Source: Rhabdophis nuchalis (taxonomy: Eukaryota; Chordata; Lepidosauria; Squamata; Natricidae). Taken from it: a DNA stretch of 64,000 bases. Positions 30,890-41,529 of the stretch are shown piece after piece; the stretch's first letter is position 1; each line of letters starts with the position of its first letter. The notes under the pieces were generated by a model that had not been told where the DNA came from, ran no database searches, and saw only the letters and a program-made list of their open reading frames with translations. Position numbers and translations under genes: made by a program. The stretch is taken from contig CM077646.1 of assembly GCA_039707465.1 (NCBI GenBank), positions 75,788,715 to 75,852,714 of the forward strand. The letters are read 5' to 3'.

Positions 30890-32832
30890 TTTTGGGGGGG
30901 GGGGTAAATAAGATAATAATTTCCATAAAGATGTGATGTTTCCTCAGTTACTAATCTTAAATACTTGCTTTTAAAAGAGGGAGGTTTGAAGTATGTATGT
31001 TAATTTGTGCAGGATACTTCTCTTGTCCAGCAGTATATCAGTCCTTTTTTAGCCACCCTTGGGAGATAATGGAATTGTGGTTGCAAGACTTTGAAAGCCT
31101 GTCATGAGTTCCCAACTGGAAATCTATTTTAATTAGTATAAGTCATTTTATCCATCATGCATTTGGTGAGGCAGCTAACACATTACACATTTTGCTGAGA
31201 TGCCTAAAAGCTGTGGATTTGAGTTAAGAAAGTGTTTGAATCATTTCCTTTTTATTATGTAGTTTGTTAGTCCATATATATGTTCTGAACAACCTAAAGC
31301 AACTTAATAAATTGAATCCCTTAAGGTACTTTTTATATAAACATTTGATTTTAACAGTAAAGATATACTTGATTCTAATGTGTTTATGGTAAGCTTGCCC
31401 TGTTTTCTTTAAACTTGTATCATTCTTATTTTGCTGTTAGTGCAGAATTGTTGTGTAACATAAATGGAAACTTTCTTTAACATGTACAATTTATGTTAAA
31501 CTTTGATCTCTATATAGGCCGTAAGAGATTTAATTCACATAACATAATCAAAATAAGCAAATTGCATGATGATTTAATTCATTGTGTGAATCATAGGCTA
31601 TTTGTGATCTTTGTACATAAGAATGGATATGGTAAAAGAATTCCTTTATAAATTAGTGTACATATTCTATATTTAAAGTATTGAAAACTTTGTTTTGCCA
31701 TCAATATATATATTTGGATCATTCTGCTTAAATAGGTAATTTTTGTCATTTTAAGTAGTAGTAGGCAAAACAAATTTTGTGTGTGTGTTTCCATACAGAA
31801 GAACTTCATGCAGATATATCTAGCCTTAACAGCTTACCTATGAAAGTGAAATGTTATGGCTTGTATACTTCAGTAAAATCCATCTATTACTAAAAGTCTG
31901 TATAGATTTGTGTCTGTTTGAAACATTCATTTGGGCAAAATGCTGCACAATAGGACAAAACTTTGTTGACTTCAATGGACTATATCTACAGAATTCTGGG
32001 ACTCCCTCAAACAAAAGTTGGGGATTCTTTTTTTCTTTTTTTCTTTTTTTTTGCTGTTTTAGTGTTGCCATTGCTCTGCCATAGTTCACCAGTCACGTGA
32101 TCCTTATTTTCAGCATTTCCTGATAGGTTCCCACCCACAAGTGCAATGGAAAACCTCAAAGGAACTGATATGATTGCCAACACTATTATGTTCCTTGCTA
32201 CTTTCCCACTAGCAAAGATTTTGCTTATGGGAAACTTGCAGGGAGAAAGTCAGTGGACAAACAGTCCAGTACCTCTGAGCTTGCACCGAACTGGCCACTC
32301 ATGCATTCCCTCCCTCCTCACATGACAGCAGCTACTTACCTGCCTGTTGAGAAGGGAAGCTATTATGGCTTGAGTGAATCAACTAACAGTGGTTTACATC
32401 TAACAATCAATGGCTTAACATAATATGTGGCCCCTGTTCTTTATAAGATGCTGTTTTCTTTTTTGCATAGGTCAATGATTACAGGAAGATGTAACACTTT
32501 ATTGTAGAATGGAAGTTTTGGGGTAAAATCCTCCTCAGCATAGGGCAGGATAATGCCCATGATAATGGGTTTTTGGGGGGTCATCATAGGTCAGCTTGAT
32601 TGCTTGTAATGGACTTTCTGATCTTGCCATGTATGAAAAGCACCCCTTAAATTATTAAATCTTAAATTGTCCACAAGTAAGCACTAAGACATTAGCATGA
32701 GCTCAGAGCAGCTAGTATGTTAAAGACAAGATATTCTTTATTTTATTTGCTTTACCTTATTTGTAAGCCACTCCAGGCATATGACTCTGGATGACCGTTT
32801 GTTCATATATACAAGATATTATTTTGCAAATA
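30890..32832. other. Host non-coding DNA
   Basis: Includes a G9-10 run (30894-30903) and T-rich stretches (32025-32055). No gene or TE terminus supported. Confidence 0.45.
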
Positions 32833-33322
32833 CTGTGTTTTTTGGAGTATAAGACGCACCCCTTTTCCTCTAAAAAGAGGGTGAAAATCTGGGTGCATCT
32901 TATACATCAAATACAGCATTTTATGCCTTCTGAAACCCCACCCCCGTCACCAAAATGGCTGTGCAGAGCCTTATGGAGGCTTTCAAAGAGCTCCTGGGGG
33001 CTGGGGAGAGCACAAATGAGCCTAAAACGGGCCGTTTTTTGCCCCCCCCCAGCCCCCAGCAGCACTCTATAAGCCTTCATAAGGCTATGCATGCAATTTT
33101 TTGGACATAAAAATGGCCTGTTTTTGCAAAAAACGGGCCATTTCTTTGCTCATTTTTGGAGTCCCCACTCCCCCAGGAGCACACTGCAAGCTCCCCCAAG
33201 GCTATTCATGCCTTTTATTTGAAAAAAAAAACAGGCCCATTTTTGTGAAAAACGGGCTGTTTTGGGGAGGTTTGCAGAATGCAAAAAACCCCTTTTTTTC
33301 CTTTCGGAAGGCTGTTTAGTTA

Positions 33323-33454
33323 CTTGGCAACTTTAAGACTTGTGGACTTCAACTCCCAGGATTCTCCAGCCAGCATAGCTTGGGGACATAGCTGGCTGGA
33401 TAATTCTGGGAATTGAAGTCCACGAGTCTTAAAGTTGCCAAGTTTGGGAACCCG
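33323..33454. mobile_element. Palindromic hAT-like MITE nested in TA-MITE
   Basis: Arms TTGGCAACTTTAAGACTTGT and ACGAGTCTTAAAGTTGCCAA, with GACTTCAACTCCCAG / CTGGGAATTGAAGTC inside. The direct repeat AGTTA flanks it (33318-33322, 33455-33459). The copy at 50509 lacks it and reads GTTTAGTTAGAGTG, which is the empty site. Confidence 0.85.
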
Positions 33455-33567
33455 AGTTAGAGGGATTAATGAGAATTACATTGATCAAGTGATGTGCCAG
33501 CAGAAACAAAGTTTTAGGTGCCACAGCGATTTCCTTCTCCAGCACATGGGTAAGTACACCTGGAAAC

Positions 33568-33692
33568 ATCTACCTACCTACCTACTCTCTCGCTCCCTAC
33601 CTACCTATTGTATTTCTCTCCCCCCTTCTATCTACCTATATACCTACCTACCTTCTCTCTCTCTCTGTCTCCCCCTATCTACCTACTATGTT

Positions 33693-33737
<45 letters not shown>

Positions 33738-33840
33738 ATCCCTTTATCTACCTACTTACCTAACTACACACACTCTCTCCCTCCCTCCCTACTGTATTTC
33801 TCTCTCTTTCTCTCCTTCTCTATCCCTCTATGTACCTACC
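33568..33840. repeat. CTAC/CTCT composite satellite in TA-MITE copy 1
   Basis: Imperfect units of CTACCTAC + TGTATTTCTCTCTC type. This is the complement of the unit in the Helitron array at 15464-16250. Confidence 0.9.
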
Positions 33841-34005
33841 TATTTTTTTTAAATTGCCTCTTCAAAACCTTGGTGTGCCTTATACTCCGAAAAATACGGT
33901 AGTCATCTATATCTGATGTTTGTATAGTTCAAATACTATCTTTGCCTAAAGTGAGTATTATTTCCTCTTTCAAATTATTTTCTATCTTTTCCTTATGATC
34001 TAGAG

Positions 34006-34380
34006 CAGTGATGGCTAACCTTTTATGGCTCGGGTGCCAAAAGCGGGGGGAAAGCAGGGGGGTTGTGCATGGGCGTGCCATACCCATAATGTTATGTGCA
34101 CAATCCCCTGCTTTTGGTGCACTTTTTTCACCCACCCCAAGCTCCAGAGACTTTCTAGGAGCCCGGGAAGGGTGAAAACAGCCTCCCCCCCCCCACCTCC
34201 AGAGGTTTCAGGAGCTTCCCTGAAGCCTCCAGAGGGCGAAAAATGGCCTCAAAAGAAGGCCTAAATCAGCTGGGCAGCACGCACATGCACGCTGGGGCTG
34301 ATAAGGCAACGCCTCGCGTGCCCTAAGTAATGGTTCCACGTGCCACCTGTGGCACCCGTGCCATAGGTTCGCCATCACTG
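34006..34380. mobile_element. hAT-type non-autonomous element
   Basis: TIRs CAGTGATGGCTAACCTTTTATGG and CCATAGGTTCGCCATCACTG, flanked by the near-identical 8-bp duplications ATCTAGAG (33998-34005) and ATATAGAG (34381-34388). 375 bp, no transposase. Confidence 0.92.
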
Positions 34381-34470
34381 ATATAGAGATTACTGTAGTG
34401 TTCAGTTCTCTACTTGCATAATAGAGGGTGGCATTAAAATTATGGCAAATATCTCTAACATTTTTTATAC

Positions 34471-34566
34471 AAATAGTCCTCAACTTACAACAGTTCATTT
34501 AGTGACCCTTCAAAGTTACAATTTCACTGAAAAAGTGATTTATGACCATTTATCACACTTGTTACA
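34471..34566. mobile_element. Fragment of CAGGTARTYC-family TIR element
   Basis: TAGTCCTCAACTTACAACAGTTCATTTAGTGACC and AGTGATTTATGACC; left half only. Confidence 0.65.
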
Positions 34567-35084
34567 TACTTTTTTTAACATACTCGTTTAGATATAAAAC
34601 TTGTGAATTTCAACCAAATACTTCCTGCATTTAGGTTTACAATCTCAGTGCAGTATTTTGCAATTGTTTATTAAAAATATTTTTGAATGTAGATAAAATG
34701 TAGCAAATTGATGACACTTGATGGTGTAATCTAATTCATAACAAAGCTAAGATAGTGAAATTATGTTAAATAAAACCTCTTGTGAGAAATTATATAAATT
34801 CACTGTGTTTATAACAAGTTTCTAAGTTTTCTATGCCAATCAGCACAAACCTAAATAAATGAAAAGGCCAATGCCTATCTAAATTGATACTTTAGTTGCT
34901 AAGTCTATGCTAAATTCAAGCCCCTGCCAATATGTACATGGGCTTTTGTTTTGTTTTTGACCTCTTACTGGGGTCAGTTTTTAAGGAAACCACTTAGATC
35001 TACCATCTGCCAACACTGAGCCAGTGTTTACAAAAAACGTATATTTGAATGTGCAAATTGTAAAGGCTGTAAGTATTCTCCAAA

Positions 35085-35310
35085 GCACCAGTAAGAAAAG
35101 AAGTAATGGATGGAAATTTATCAAGGAGAGCTCCAACCTAAATTTAAGGAGAAATTTCCTGACAGCAAGAACAATTAACCAATGAAATGGCTTGCCTCTG
35201 GAAGTTGAGGTGCTCCGTCACTGAAGGTTTTTAAGAAGAGATTGGATAATCATTTTCTGGAATTGTTGGATTAGAACACTTTTGAGTACCTTCCATCTCT
35301 GCTTATTCTG
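35085..35310 (+). mobile_element. CR1 LINE 3' fragment
   Basis: AATTTAAGGAGAAATTTCCTGACAG, AACAATTAACCAATGAAATGG and TTTTTAAGAAGAGATTGG match the final 200 bp of the CR1 coding region at 43600-43830, with substantial decay. Confidence 0.85.
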
Positions 35311-35938
35311 TAGTGTATTCTGTATTATTTAAGGCAAATTGGTGATTGTAAGGTAGGCTTTCATTCTTCTCCTACCTTGAGGCCAACTTAGATGTGAAAG
35401 ATAAAACTGGCTGGTCATCTTTGACCAAAACAACTATGAAAAGTGGGTGAAGGTAATGAATTATATTGGATTTGCAGTTTTAGATGGCACTGAACTTCTT
35501 ACTTGCTTAGATTTCCAATGAAATTGGAAATAGATTTCTTTTCTTGCTGTTTTATAATTGTTGAGAGGAAGCAACACAAGTATAATGTGAGAACCTCTCT
35601 GCTGGGGTTTCTGGCTACTCCTTTGATTAAATCTTCATCTGTATATAAACTAACACAACATCTTAGGCTTAATTTCACTTCTAAAGCTTTTAAAGAATTA
35701 TGCTGCAGGCTAATACTACATACTTTGAGGTGTCTTACATTCATATTCATATTTCCTGGTAAAACAGGGACTTTGCATATTTATTCAATAATATCTGCAA
35801 GATCACTTTATTCACTCAGTATAAAATTCAACTGCATAAAATGTTGCAAATGTTTGGTTGACACTGCTGCATCTTCCAGGAATATGTCTTACATCATTGT
35901 TGTCATACTAACTTCTAAAAGATGTATTTGGTGCACAC

Positions 35939-36132
35939 CAGGAATGGTATTCACTTACCTTCCATGCCAGTTTGCAAATGTTTGCTCACGCGTGCCCCTT
36001 TCGCACATGTGTTTTGGCTTTTAAAAGTGCCTAAATGGGATTGCATAGAGCCGGGGTGGATGGGCAGGCCCACCCATGATTTCTGCTACTGGTTTGGGTG
36101 AACCGGTTCGAACCGACAGAATACCACCTCAG
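35939..36132. mobile_element. Probable hAT-like element with CCGGTTCGAACCG core
   Basis: CAGGAATGGTATTCA at the left and GAATACCACCTCAG at the right are imperfect inverted ends. GTTTGGGTGAACCGGTTCGAACCGA lies near the right end, as in a familiar squamate repeat. No clear 8-bp duplication. Confidence 0.5.
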
Positions 36133-36179
36133 TGAGAATGTCAGTTGAGGGAAAAAAAAACCAAATTACCTCTAAATAA

Positions 36180-36348
36180 CAGGTGTCAAATTCATTTCAT
36201 TTTCATTTTATTAAATTTGTATACCGCGCCACTCTCCCAAAAAGGGACTCGCTGCGTCACGTTGCTGTCACATGATGTTTTGCAACATTTCCCACTTTGC
36301 GAAGCTGGGGTGGGCGTGGCCTGTGCATGACGCAGTTTCACGCCCCTG
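36180..36348. mobile_element. hAT-type MITE with L2-like insert
   Basis: TIRs CAGGTGTCAAATTC and the inverse of CAGGGGCGTGAAAC. The 8-bp duplication CTCTAAAT lies at 36170-36177 (two bases before the TIR) and 36349-36356. Within it, TTTGTATACCGCGCCACTCT...AAGGGACTC resembles the complement of the L2 3' end. Confidence 0.7.
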
Positions 36349-36356
36349 CTCTAAAT

Positions 36357-36854
36357 CTTCACAGAGATTTCTCTCTAAAGTCAGATGTTTAATGTAAATC
36401 AGTAATAAATAACTGTGGTTTCCAAATGTTCTGAATATTAGGAATCATACTTCTCACAAACTATGAAGAATTAATGGATGTATTAAATAACATTTACTTT
36501 TAAAATACATAAACAATCAGTCCTATAAAGTTTTTACCATGTATTTTAAGGAACATAACTATACTATTGGAAAGAACAACTTTTGCAGGAAATCCAGTCC
36601 TATAGCAGGTCTAATTACTCTAATGTCAGGATTCCCAAAATGGGCTTTATTTGCATAAGTAACTTGGTTTTCCCTAACTTCTTACACCCCTAGTAAAAAT
36701 ATGAATAAATTCTTACATTTTTATGTGAAAAAAAGGGATTAAAAAAACAATTTACACAGGGAAAACAGTCAGGTTGTGAATGCGACGTGCTATTCTCCTA
36801 GTTGTTCCCAGCAAGATAGTTGGGCTCATTTATACCATGTCTTATCTCTGACTA
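36357..36854. other. Host non-coding DNA
   Basis: A+T-rich, nothing supportable. Confidence 0.5.
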
Positions 36855-37697
36855 CAGATCGTTGTTGTTTAGTGACTATAATTGGTTCTGGTGAGTGAGT
36901 CTTTAGTGAATTGTCACTTAGTGAAAAGTCACTAAGTGAAAATTACATGACACTGTGAGTACAATTTTACTTCAGCTTTCCTTTGCTTTATAGCATCAAA
37001 AGGATTTGACCTCCAAACAGCTAGGTTAGCCTAATCAGCAAGAGTTTCCAGAACTTGACTCACAGGAAGCTGGGTAAAACAGCAAATCTTAACCCTTTTT
37101 TACCTACTCTTCTATCCTTTGGAATATTCATCCAGGTGCTGAGATAATTAGCCAGAAGAGAATTGATGTTTGTATTTACATTCATTGGAGAGGAGGGGAT
37201 TACAAGAGAGTAAGCAGGCACACAATAGGGAACAAACATAGCAAGGAATGTGATGCTGGTTATTTGCCTAGCCTACTTGCAGCTGCATGCTGTGAGCTGC
37301 TTAGGAGGTAAATAAAAGCTTTTAGTGTGAAACTGATCAGGTTCTTGTCAGTGTCAGGCAGAAATACAGGAGGCGCTAATCAACTAATTAAGTTTACAGA
37401 GATTTCCTTATTAATTAATGGTTAGCATATTTTAGGGAAGTGCTATGCTATGGAGAAAAGCAGCCCAGGAAGAGAGATTGTTTAGGCAGTCATTCCACTT
37501 TCCAAGAGGGGAAAAAGAAAAAAAAAGGTCACTCAGAGAACAATACATACTAATTGACTAGAATGGCAAACACATGATTGAGAGTGAGATGCTGCAGAAG
37601 TAGTAAAAGCAGGCATTGGTTGCAAAGTTACTCTTTCATCACTGTAATAACTGCATATGGTCACTGTCCAAGGCAGTTGCTAAACAAGGACTACCTT
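36855..37697. mobile_element. CAGGTARTYC-family TIR element, longer copy
   Basis: TA|CAGATCGTTGTTGTTTAGTGAC at the left and GTTGCTAAACAAGGACTACCTT|TA at the right, which are diverged inverses. TA lies at both edges (36853-36854, 37698-37699). 843 bp, longer than the other copies, interior unidentified. Confidence 0.65.
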
Positions 37698-37764
37698 TAT
37701 ATGTCACCTATTGATTTATATTACACTAAGTATCTGTAGTTTGCTAATCTTTGCCTTCTCTTAG

Positions 37765-37970
37765 GTGCTGCTTGGAGTGTCCAAGCACGGGTTAACTTCA
37801 GCTTGCTGCCCAAGGACTGAGTTCAAAGTTCGTGTAGCCATGCCTCTACCTGCTAGAGGCTCAGTTTAAAAAACTCAGTCGCCCTGAACGGATGCAATTG
37901 GGGAGCCTTCAGTCCTTGTGCAGCAATCTGAACTCCCCAGGTTAAGTTTAGTGTAGCCATTTGTTATTTT
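37765..37970. repeat. Unclassified inverted repeat
   Basis: GTTAACTTCAGCTTGCTGCCCAAGGACTG (37791-37819) faces CAGTCCTTGTGCAGCAATCTGAACTCCCCAGGTTAA (37910-37945). GTGTAGCCAT occurs outside or inside each arm. Possibly a small MITE; no duplication identified. Confidence 0.5.
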
Positions 37971-37983
37971 TGTATTTTACTGT

Positions 37984-39073
37984 TAATAATAATAATAATA
38001 ATAATTTTAATTTATAAAACCGCACCCTCTCCCCACAGGGACTCGGGGCGGTGCACAGGTAGAATAAAAACCAAATACATACAACAATTCTAAAAACAAA
38101 TTAAATATAACCTGCGCTAAAATTCCCATTAAAACTAAATAATACTAATTCCCCATAAAACCCCAGAGGCAGAGAGACTCATCCTAGGCCGGCCAGACAG
38201 AAAAAGTGAGTCTTTAATTTAAGACGGAAGGAGCGGAGGTCCGTGGGCGTCCTGATATCGGGGGGGAGGTCGTTCCAGAGGGCCGGGCCCGCCACAGAGA
38301 TAGCCCTTCCCCTGGGTGTCGCCCGCTGACAGTGTCTAGTGGACGGCACCCGGAGAAGACCCTCTCTGTGGGAGCGAATCGGCCGCGAGGATGTATGAGG
38401 CAGGAACCGATCCCGCAGATAGCTAGGTCCCGAGCCATGGAGCACTTTAAAGATGATAATTAACACCTTGAAGCGCACCCGGAAGACGACAGGTAGCCAG
38501 TGCAGCTCGCGCAAGAGCGGTGTTACATGGGTAAACCTAGCGGTTCCCATAATTGCTCGCGCGGCTGCATTCTGGACTAGCTGAAGTCTCCGGGTGCACC
38601 TCAAGGGGAGCCCCATGTAGAGAGAGTTACAATAGTCCAGTCGGGATGTCACGAGCGCATGAGTGACTGTGCGCAGGGCGTCTCGATCCAATAGGGGGCG
38701 CAATTGGCGGATCAGGCGAACCTGGTAAAACGCCCTCCTGGCCACGGCTGTTACTTGATCTTCCATGGACAGCCGGGAATCCAGGAGGACACCCAAATTG
38801 CGCGCCCCATCCACAGGGGCAAGATGTTCGCCCCCTATGGCCAGCGATGGAATAAGCTGGTTGAATCGGGCAGCCGGAAACCACAGCCACTCGGTCTTGG
38901 TCGGGTTGAGCCTAAGTCCGTTACTTCCCATCCAGATCCGCACGGCTTCCAGGCACTGGCACATCACCGCTACGGCATCGTTGGGGTGGTTTGGGGTAGA
39001 TATATACAACTGAGTATCATCAGCGTATAGATGGTATTCTACCCCAAAACCACGGATGATCTCACCCAGCTTC
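37984..39073 (-). mobile_element. L2 LINE, 5'-truncated, minus strand
   Basis: Complement of the RT C-terminal half and 3' UTR of the L2 at 52663-55618, starting at GCTGGGTGAGATCATCCGTGG and ending with the CCGCCCCGAGTCCC...TTATAAA region and an (ATT)n tail (37987-38008). Highly similar to 54528-55618. Confidence 0.95.
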
Positions 39074-39225
39074 CCTGTTGTTAGGGAAGAATTTCTTTTA
39101 TTATTTTCTGTCTTTGGCTTGGATCGTCTCTTCGCACGTGGAGCGGGCGTTTCAAAACGCGGCTGCTTCCCACGCTCCAGCGGTTGCAGCTGGCACCGGG
39201 GGGTCTTGCCAGCGGCTGCTGGCAA
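38179..39225 (-). CDS. Fused ORF: unknown basic N-terminus + L2 RT C-terminal half
   Basis: An open frame of 348 codons. Residues 1-51 (starts MPAAAGKTPRCQ, rich in Arg/Lys, ends KRNSSLTTG) come from the adjoining GC-rich block. The rest is L2: LGEIIRGFGVEYHL, catalytic YADDTQLYIS (residues about 67-76), LNPTKTEWLWFP, LDYCNSLYMGLPL, WNDLPPDIRTPTDLRSF. It lacks the endonuclease and the first RT motifs, so it cannot act alone. Whether it is transcribed or merely a chance in-frame join is unknown. Confidence 0.6.
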   Translation of the reverse strand: MPAAAGKTPRCQLQPLERGKQPRFETPAPRAKRRSKPKTENNKRNSSLTTGKLGEIIRGFGVEYHLYADDTQLYISTPNHPNDAVAVMCQCLEAVRIWMGSNGLRLNPTKTEWLWFPAARFNQLIPSLAIGGEHLAPVDGARNLGVLLDSRLSMEDQVTAVARRAFYQVRLIRQLRPLLDRDALRTVTHALVTSRLDYCNSLYMGLPLRCTRRLQLVQNAAARAIMGTARFTHVTPLLRELHWLPVVFRVRFKVLIIIFKVLHGSGPSYLRDRFLPHTSSRPIRSHREGLLRVPSTRHCQRATPRGRAISVAGPALWNDLPPDIRTPTDLRSFRLKLKTHFFCLAGLG

Positions 39226-39480
39226 GCTTTCAGGGGGTTAGGTAGGCAGGTAGAAACCCCCAAAAATTGCTGTCAGGTGCTCCTTCCAGCTGTGGAGCCT
39301 CTCCTGAGGTCTCCCAAGTCCAACTCAGCCCGGTGCCGTTTTGAAATTCGTGGCGGCCATTTTGACAGGAAAATTGGCGCGCCTTTTAAATCTGCCACTC
39401 CTCTTTGGGGTTTTATTATATTTACTCTTATCTGGGCTGCAAAAGTCTGGATAACACCTAGATGGAAATAAAGAAATGCA
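39074..39480 (-). other. GC-rich block joined to the L2, possible 5' end of another element
   Basis: On the minus strand it reads from AAAATGGCCGCCACG through GGCACCGGGCTGAG to the ATG at 39225 and abuts L2 sequence at about 39073. The style (GC-rich leader, then an ORF with a basic N-terminus) resembles a LINE 5' UTR plus ORF1 start, perhaps L1-like. I cannot name it. Confidence 0.4.
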
Positions 39481-39489
39481 GAATATGCA

Positions 39490-40674
39490 TGGTAAACAAG
39501 CAAATAAACGAAGCAAAAAAAAAAAAAGGTGGAAAGTGTTGTTGTTTTTTCTTTTAGCCTTTTTATAATGATAACAAAACTGACCTAGCTTGGAAAATAT
39601 CAAGAAGGCATTTCTCACACATACATATATCAAGAAGAGAGTAATTCTCCCCAGTTTTTCCTTTACTTCATTACTTGCTAAGAGTGAGGCATGGAATGTG
39701 TATTTGGTAGTTAGATTTTTTTCTATTTCCTGTGAGAATGTTTTTACCAAAGTACAGCACAAAGCACAGTTGAATCTCTGATGTTCAATTAAGTGGGTCT
39801 TTATGACTTAAAATAACAATAACTTATAAATCATTGAAGGACATTATGGGATTATTTCTATTGAAAGAAATACCCTCTTCGATCCATACTGTGATCAATT
39901 GAAATAGGATGTTGTTATTCTAATCCAAGCTCTTTGAATTTTCAGCTTCTAATACATTTATGATGACTTTAGTTCTTTGGAGGTGGTAACAAATAAAAAG
40001 GTTGCCATGATGATATTTTCCTCTGAAAATTCAACTGTTGCCAACAGTTAATGTTATCTTGCTTTCAGCTACACTATTCTCTGTCAATAATCAATAATGA
40101 TTGGGGTTGAGATAATTAAAAGCCCAACACTGCATCAAAAAGATATTAAACTAGAAAAAAGAGGGGTGCGTGCAAAACACAGAACATTCCACCAAAGACA
40201 AGGCCAAATAGACTAGAGATAATTAATATCATGCTTCTTTTTCGTGGCCTAATTTCTCAATTATTATTTCTTTTTATTAGGAAATATTTTTTCATGTTCC
40301 TGTTACTTTTTATGTTCAAAATGAAACTAAAACTACTGCTATAGCCTTTCTTAGAACAGTAGAATTAGTTGCCTATTCACAGTTCTTTTAGTTGTGAAAC
40401 CATCTGACCAATGGCATCAAAACTAGTCATAATCCTCAAGGCAAAGATCAAAGGAACAGGATTTGGATCATGAAGCTGCACCCCTTTCCCCTTCCTACAA
40501 GTTTTCCCTGCTTCCATCTGAATATGAACATTTATTACATAACTAATTTTATTCCCTTTGGTATGTTTAAAAGCTGTAAAATAAATAAGCCTCCGTACAG
40601 TTTAATGTTAATTTACCTAGCATATTAGTATTGTATATATAAATCCACAGGGGCCATCAATGGTGATAGAAACA
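39490..40674. other. Host non-coding DNA
   Basis: A+T-rich, with no exon or TE terminus supported. Confidence 0.5.
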
Positions 40675-40675
40675 T

Positions 40676-40925
40676 TATTTTATTATTATTTTATTTATTT
40701 GATTTATAGACCGCTCCCTCTCCCCGCAGGGACTCAGGGCGGTGCACAGGACTTAAAAACATATATAAATACAACAATAACAATATTTAAAATTAAATTA
40801 AATAATTTATCCTGTTCTAAAATTCTAAAATTCCCTTAAAACTATTCCCTACTATCCCTATTAAAACAATCTCAATTTATACTACAGGCTACAATCGGAT
40901 TCTTTAGGCCAGGCCGGCCTGATAT
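40676..40925 (-). mobile_element. L2 LINE 3' end fragment
   Basis: TTATTATTTTATTTATTTG tail, then GACCGCTCCCTCTCCCCGCAGGGACTCAGGGCGGTGCACAGG, ending at TTAGGCCAGGCCGGCC. This is the complement of the final 250 bp of L2. Confidence 0.92.
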
Positions 40926-40968
40926 TAACAAATGGATTAAAAAACATATTCTTCTTTGCATCTTACAG

Positions 40969-41032
40969 GCCTAAAGAACAACAGCACAATTTTTCCTTGT
41001 TTCCTTCCACAAAAACCTGGAATTTCAGAGGG
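40969..41032 (+). CDS. Candidate coding exon of an ARHGEF3-like gene
   Basis: ATTCTTCTTTGCATCTTACAG precedes and GGTAAGTGC follows (GT at 41033-41034). The 64 bp are open in the frame G|CCT AAA GAA ..., giving PKEQQHNFSLF...TKTWNFRG. The first base completes the TG left by 11325-11417 (Trp), and the last codon GGG ends in phase 0, matching the first codon AAG of 55910-55972. A second frame is also open, so openness alone is weak; the case rests on the splice sites and the phase chain. Confidence 0.5.
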
Positions 41033-41227
41033 GTAAGTGCTTGTATTTTAATGATTAGTATATAATATGTATGCAGGTTTTCTTTCTGGTGATCTTATTT
41101 CCATCCACCAGAGAATAATTACGTCACCTAAGGTAAGATGAAGTAGTTCTACAAAATTTAAATTCAAAACAGTAACTTAGTTTGTATTTCTTTATGGGAG
41201 CCAAATTGATACAGATATTCAGCTTGT

Positions 41228-41527
41228 TTAGTTTAGTTTTTTAGTTTTATTTGATTTATATCCCGCATCTATCTCCTACAAAAGGACCCAGGGCGGCGCA
41301 CAGGAAATTAAAAACACCATATAAATATACAAATACCTAACATCCTAAAATCACAATTAAGCTTAAGAACCCTGTGCTAAAACCACATGTTAAAATCCCT
41401 CTAATTAAAAATGTGTAGACTAAAACTCAGTCATTAACTGGTGGTCACGCTAGGCCGGCTTGATGGAACAGGTGCGTCTTCAGGCGCTGGCGGAAAAGGC
41501 GGAGGTGGTGCGGAGTTCGGGAGTGTC
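41228..41527 (-). mobile_element. L2-related LINE 3' end fragment
   Basis: GATTTATATCCCGCATCTATC...AGGACCCAGGGCGGCGCACAGG, then CTAGGCCGGCTTGATGG and GCGTCTTCAGGCGCTGGCGGAAAAGGCGGAGG. A diverged relative of the L2 3' end, minus strand. Confidence 0.85.
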
Positions 41528-41529
41528 AT

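Larger units (their letters stand above)
32833..33899. mobile_element. TA-MITE copy 1 with satellite
   Basis: The left end CTGTGTTTTTTGGAGTATAA and the right end, the inverse of CCGTATTTTTCGGAGTATAA, are flanked by TA (32831-32832, 33900-33901). Sub-terminal ACGCACC and CTGGGTGCATCTTATACATC are shared with the copies at 46522 and 50509. The interior repeats the phrase AAACGGGCC and ends with a CTAC/CTCT satellite. No transposase. A palindromic MITE is inserted within it. Confidence 0.85.
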
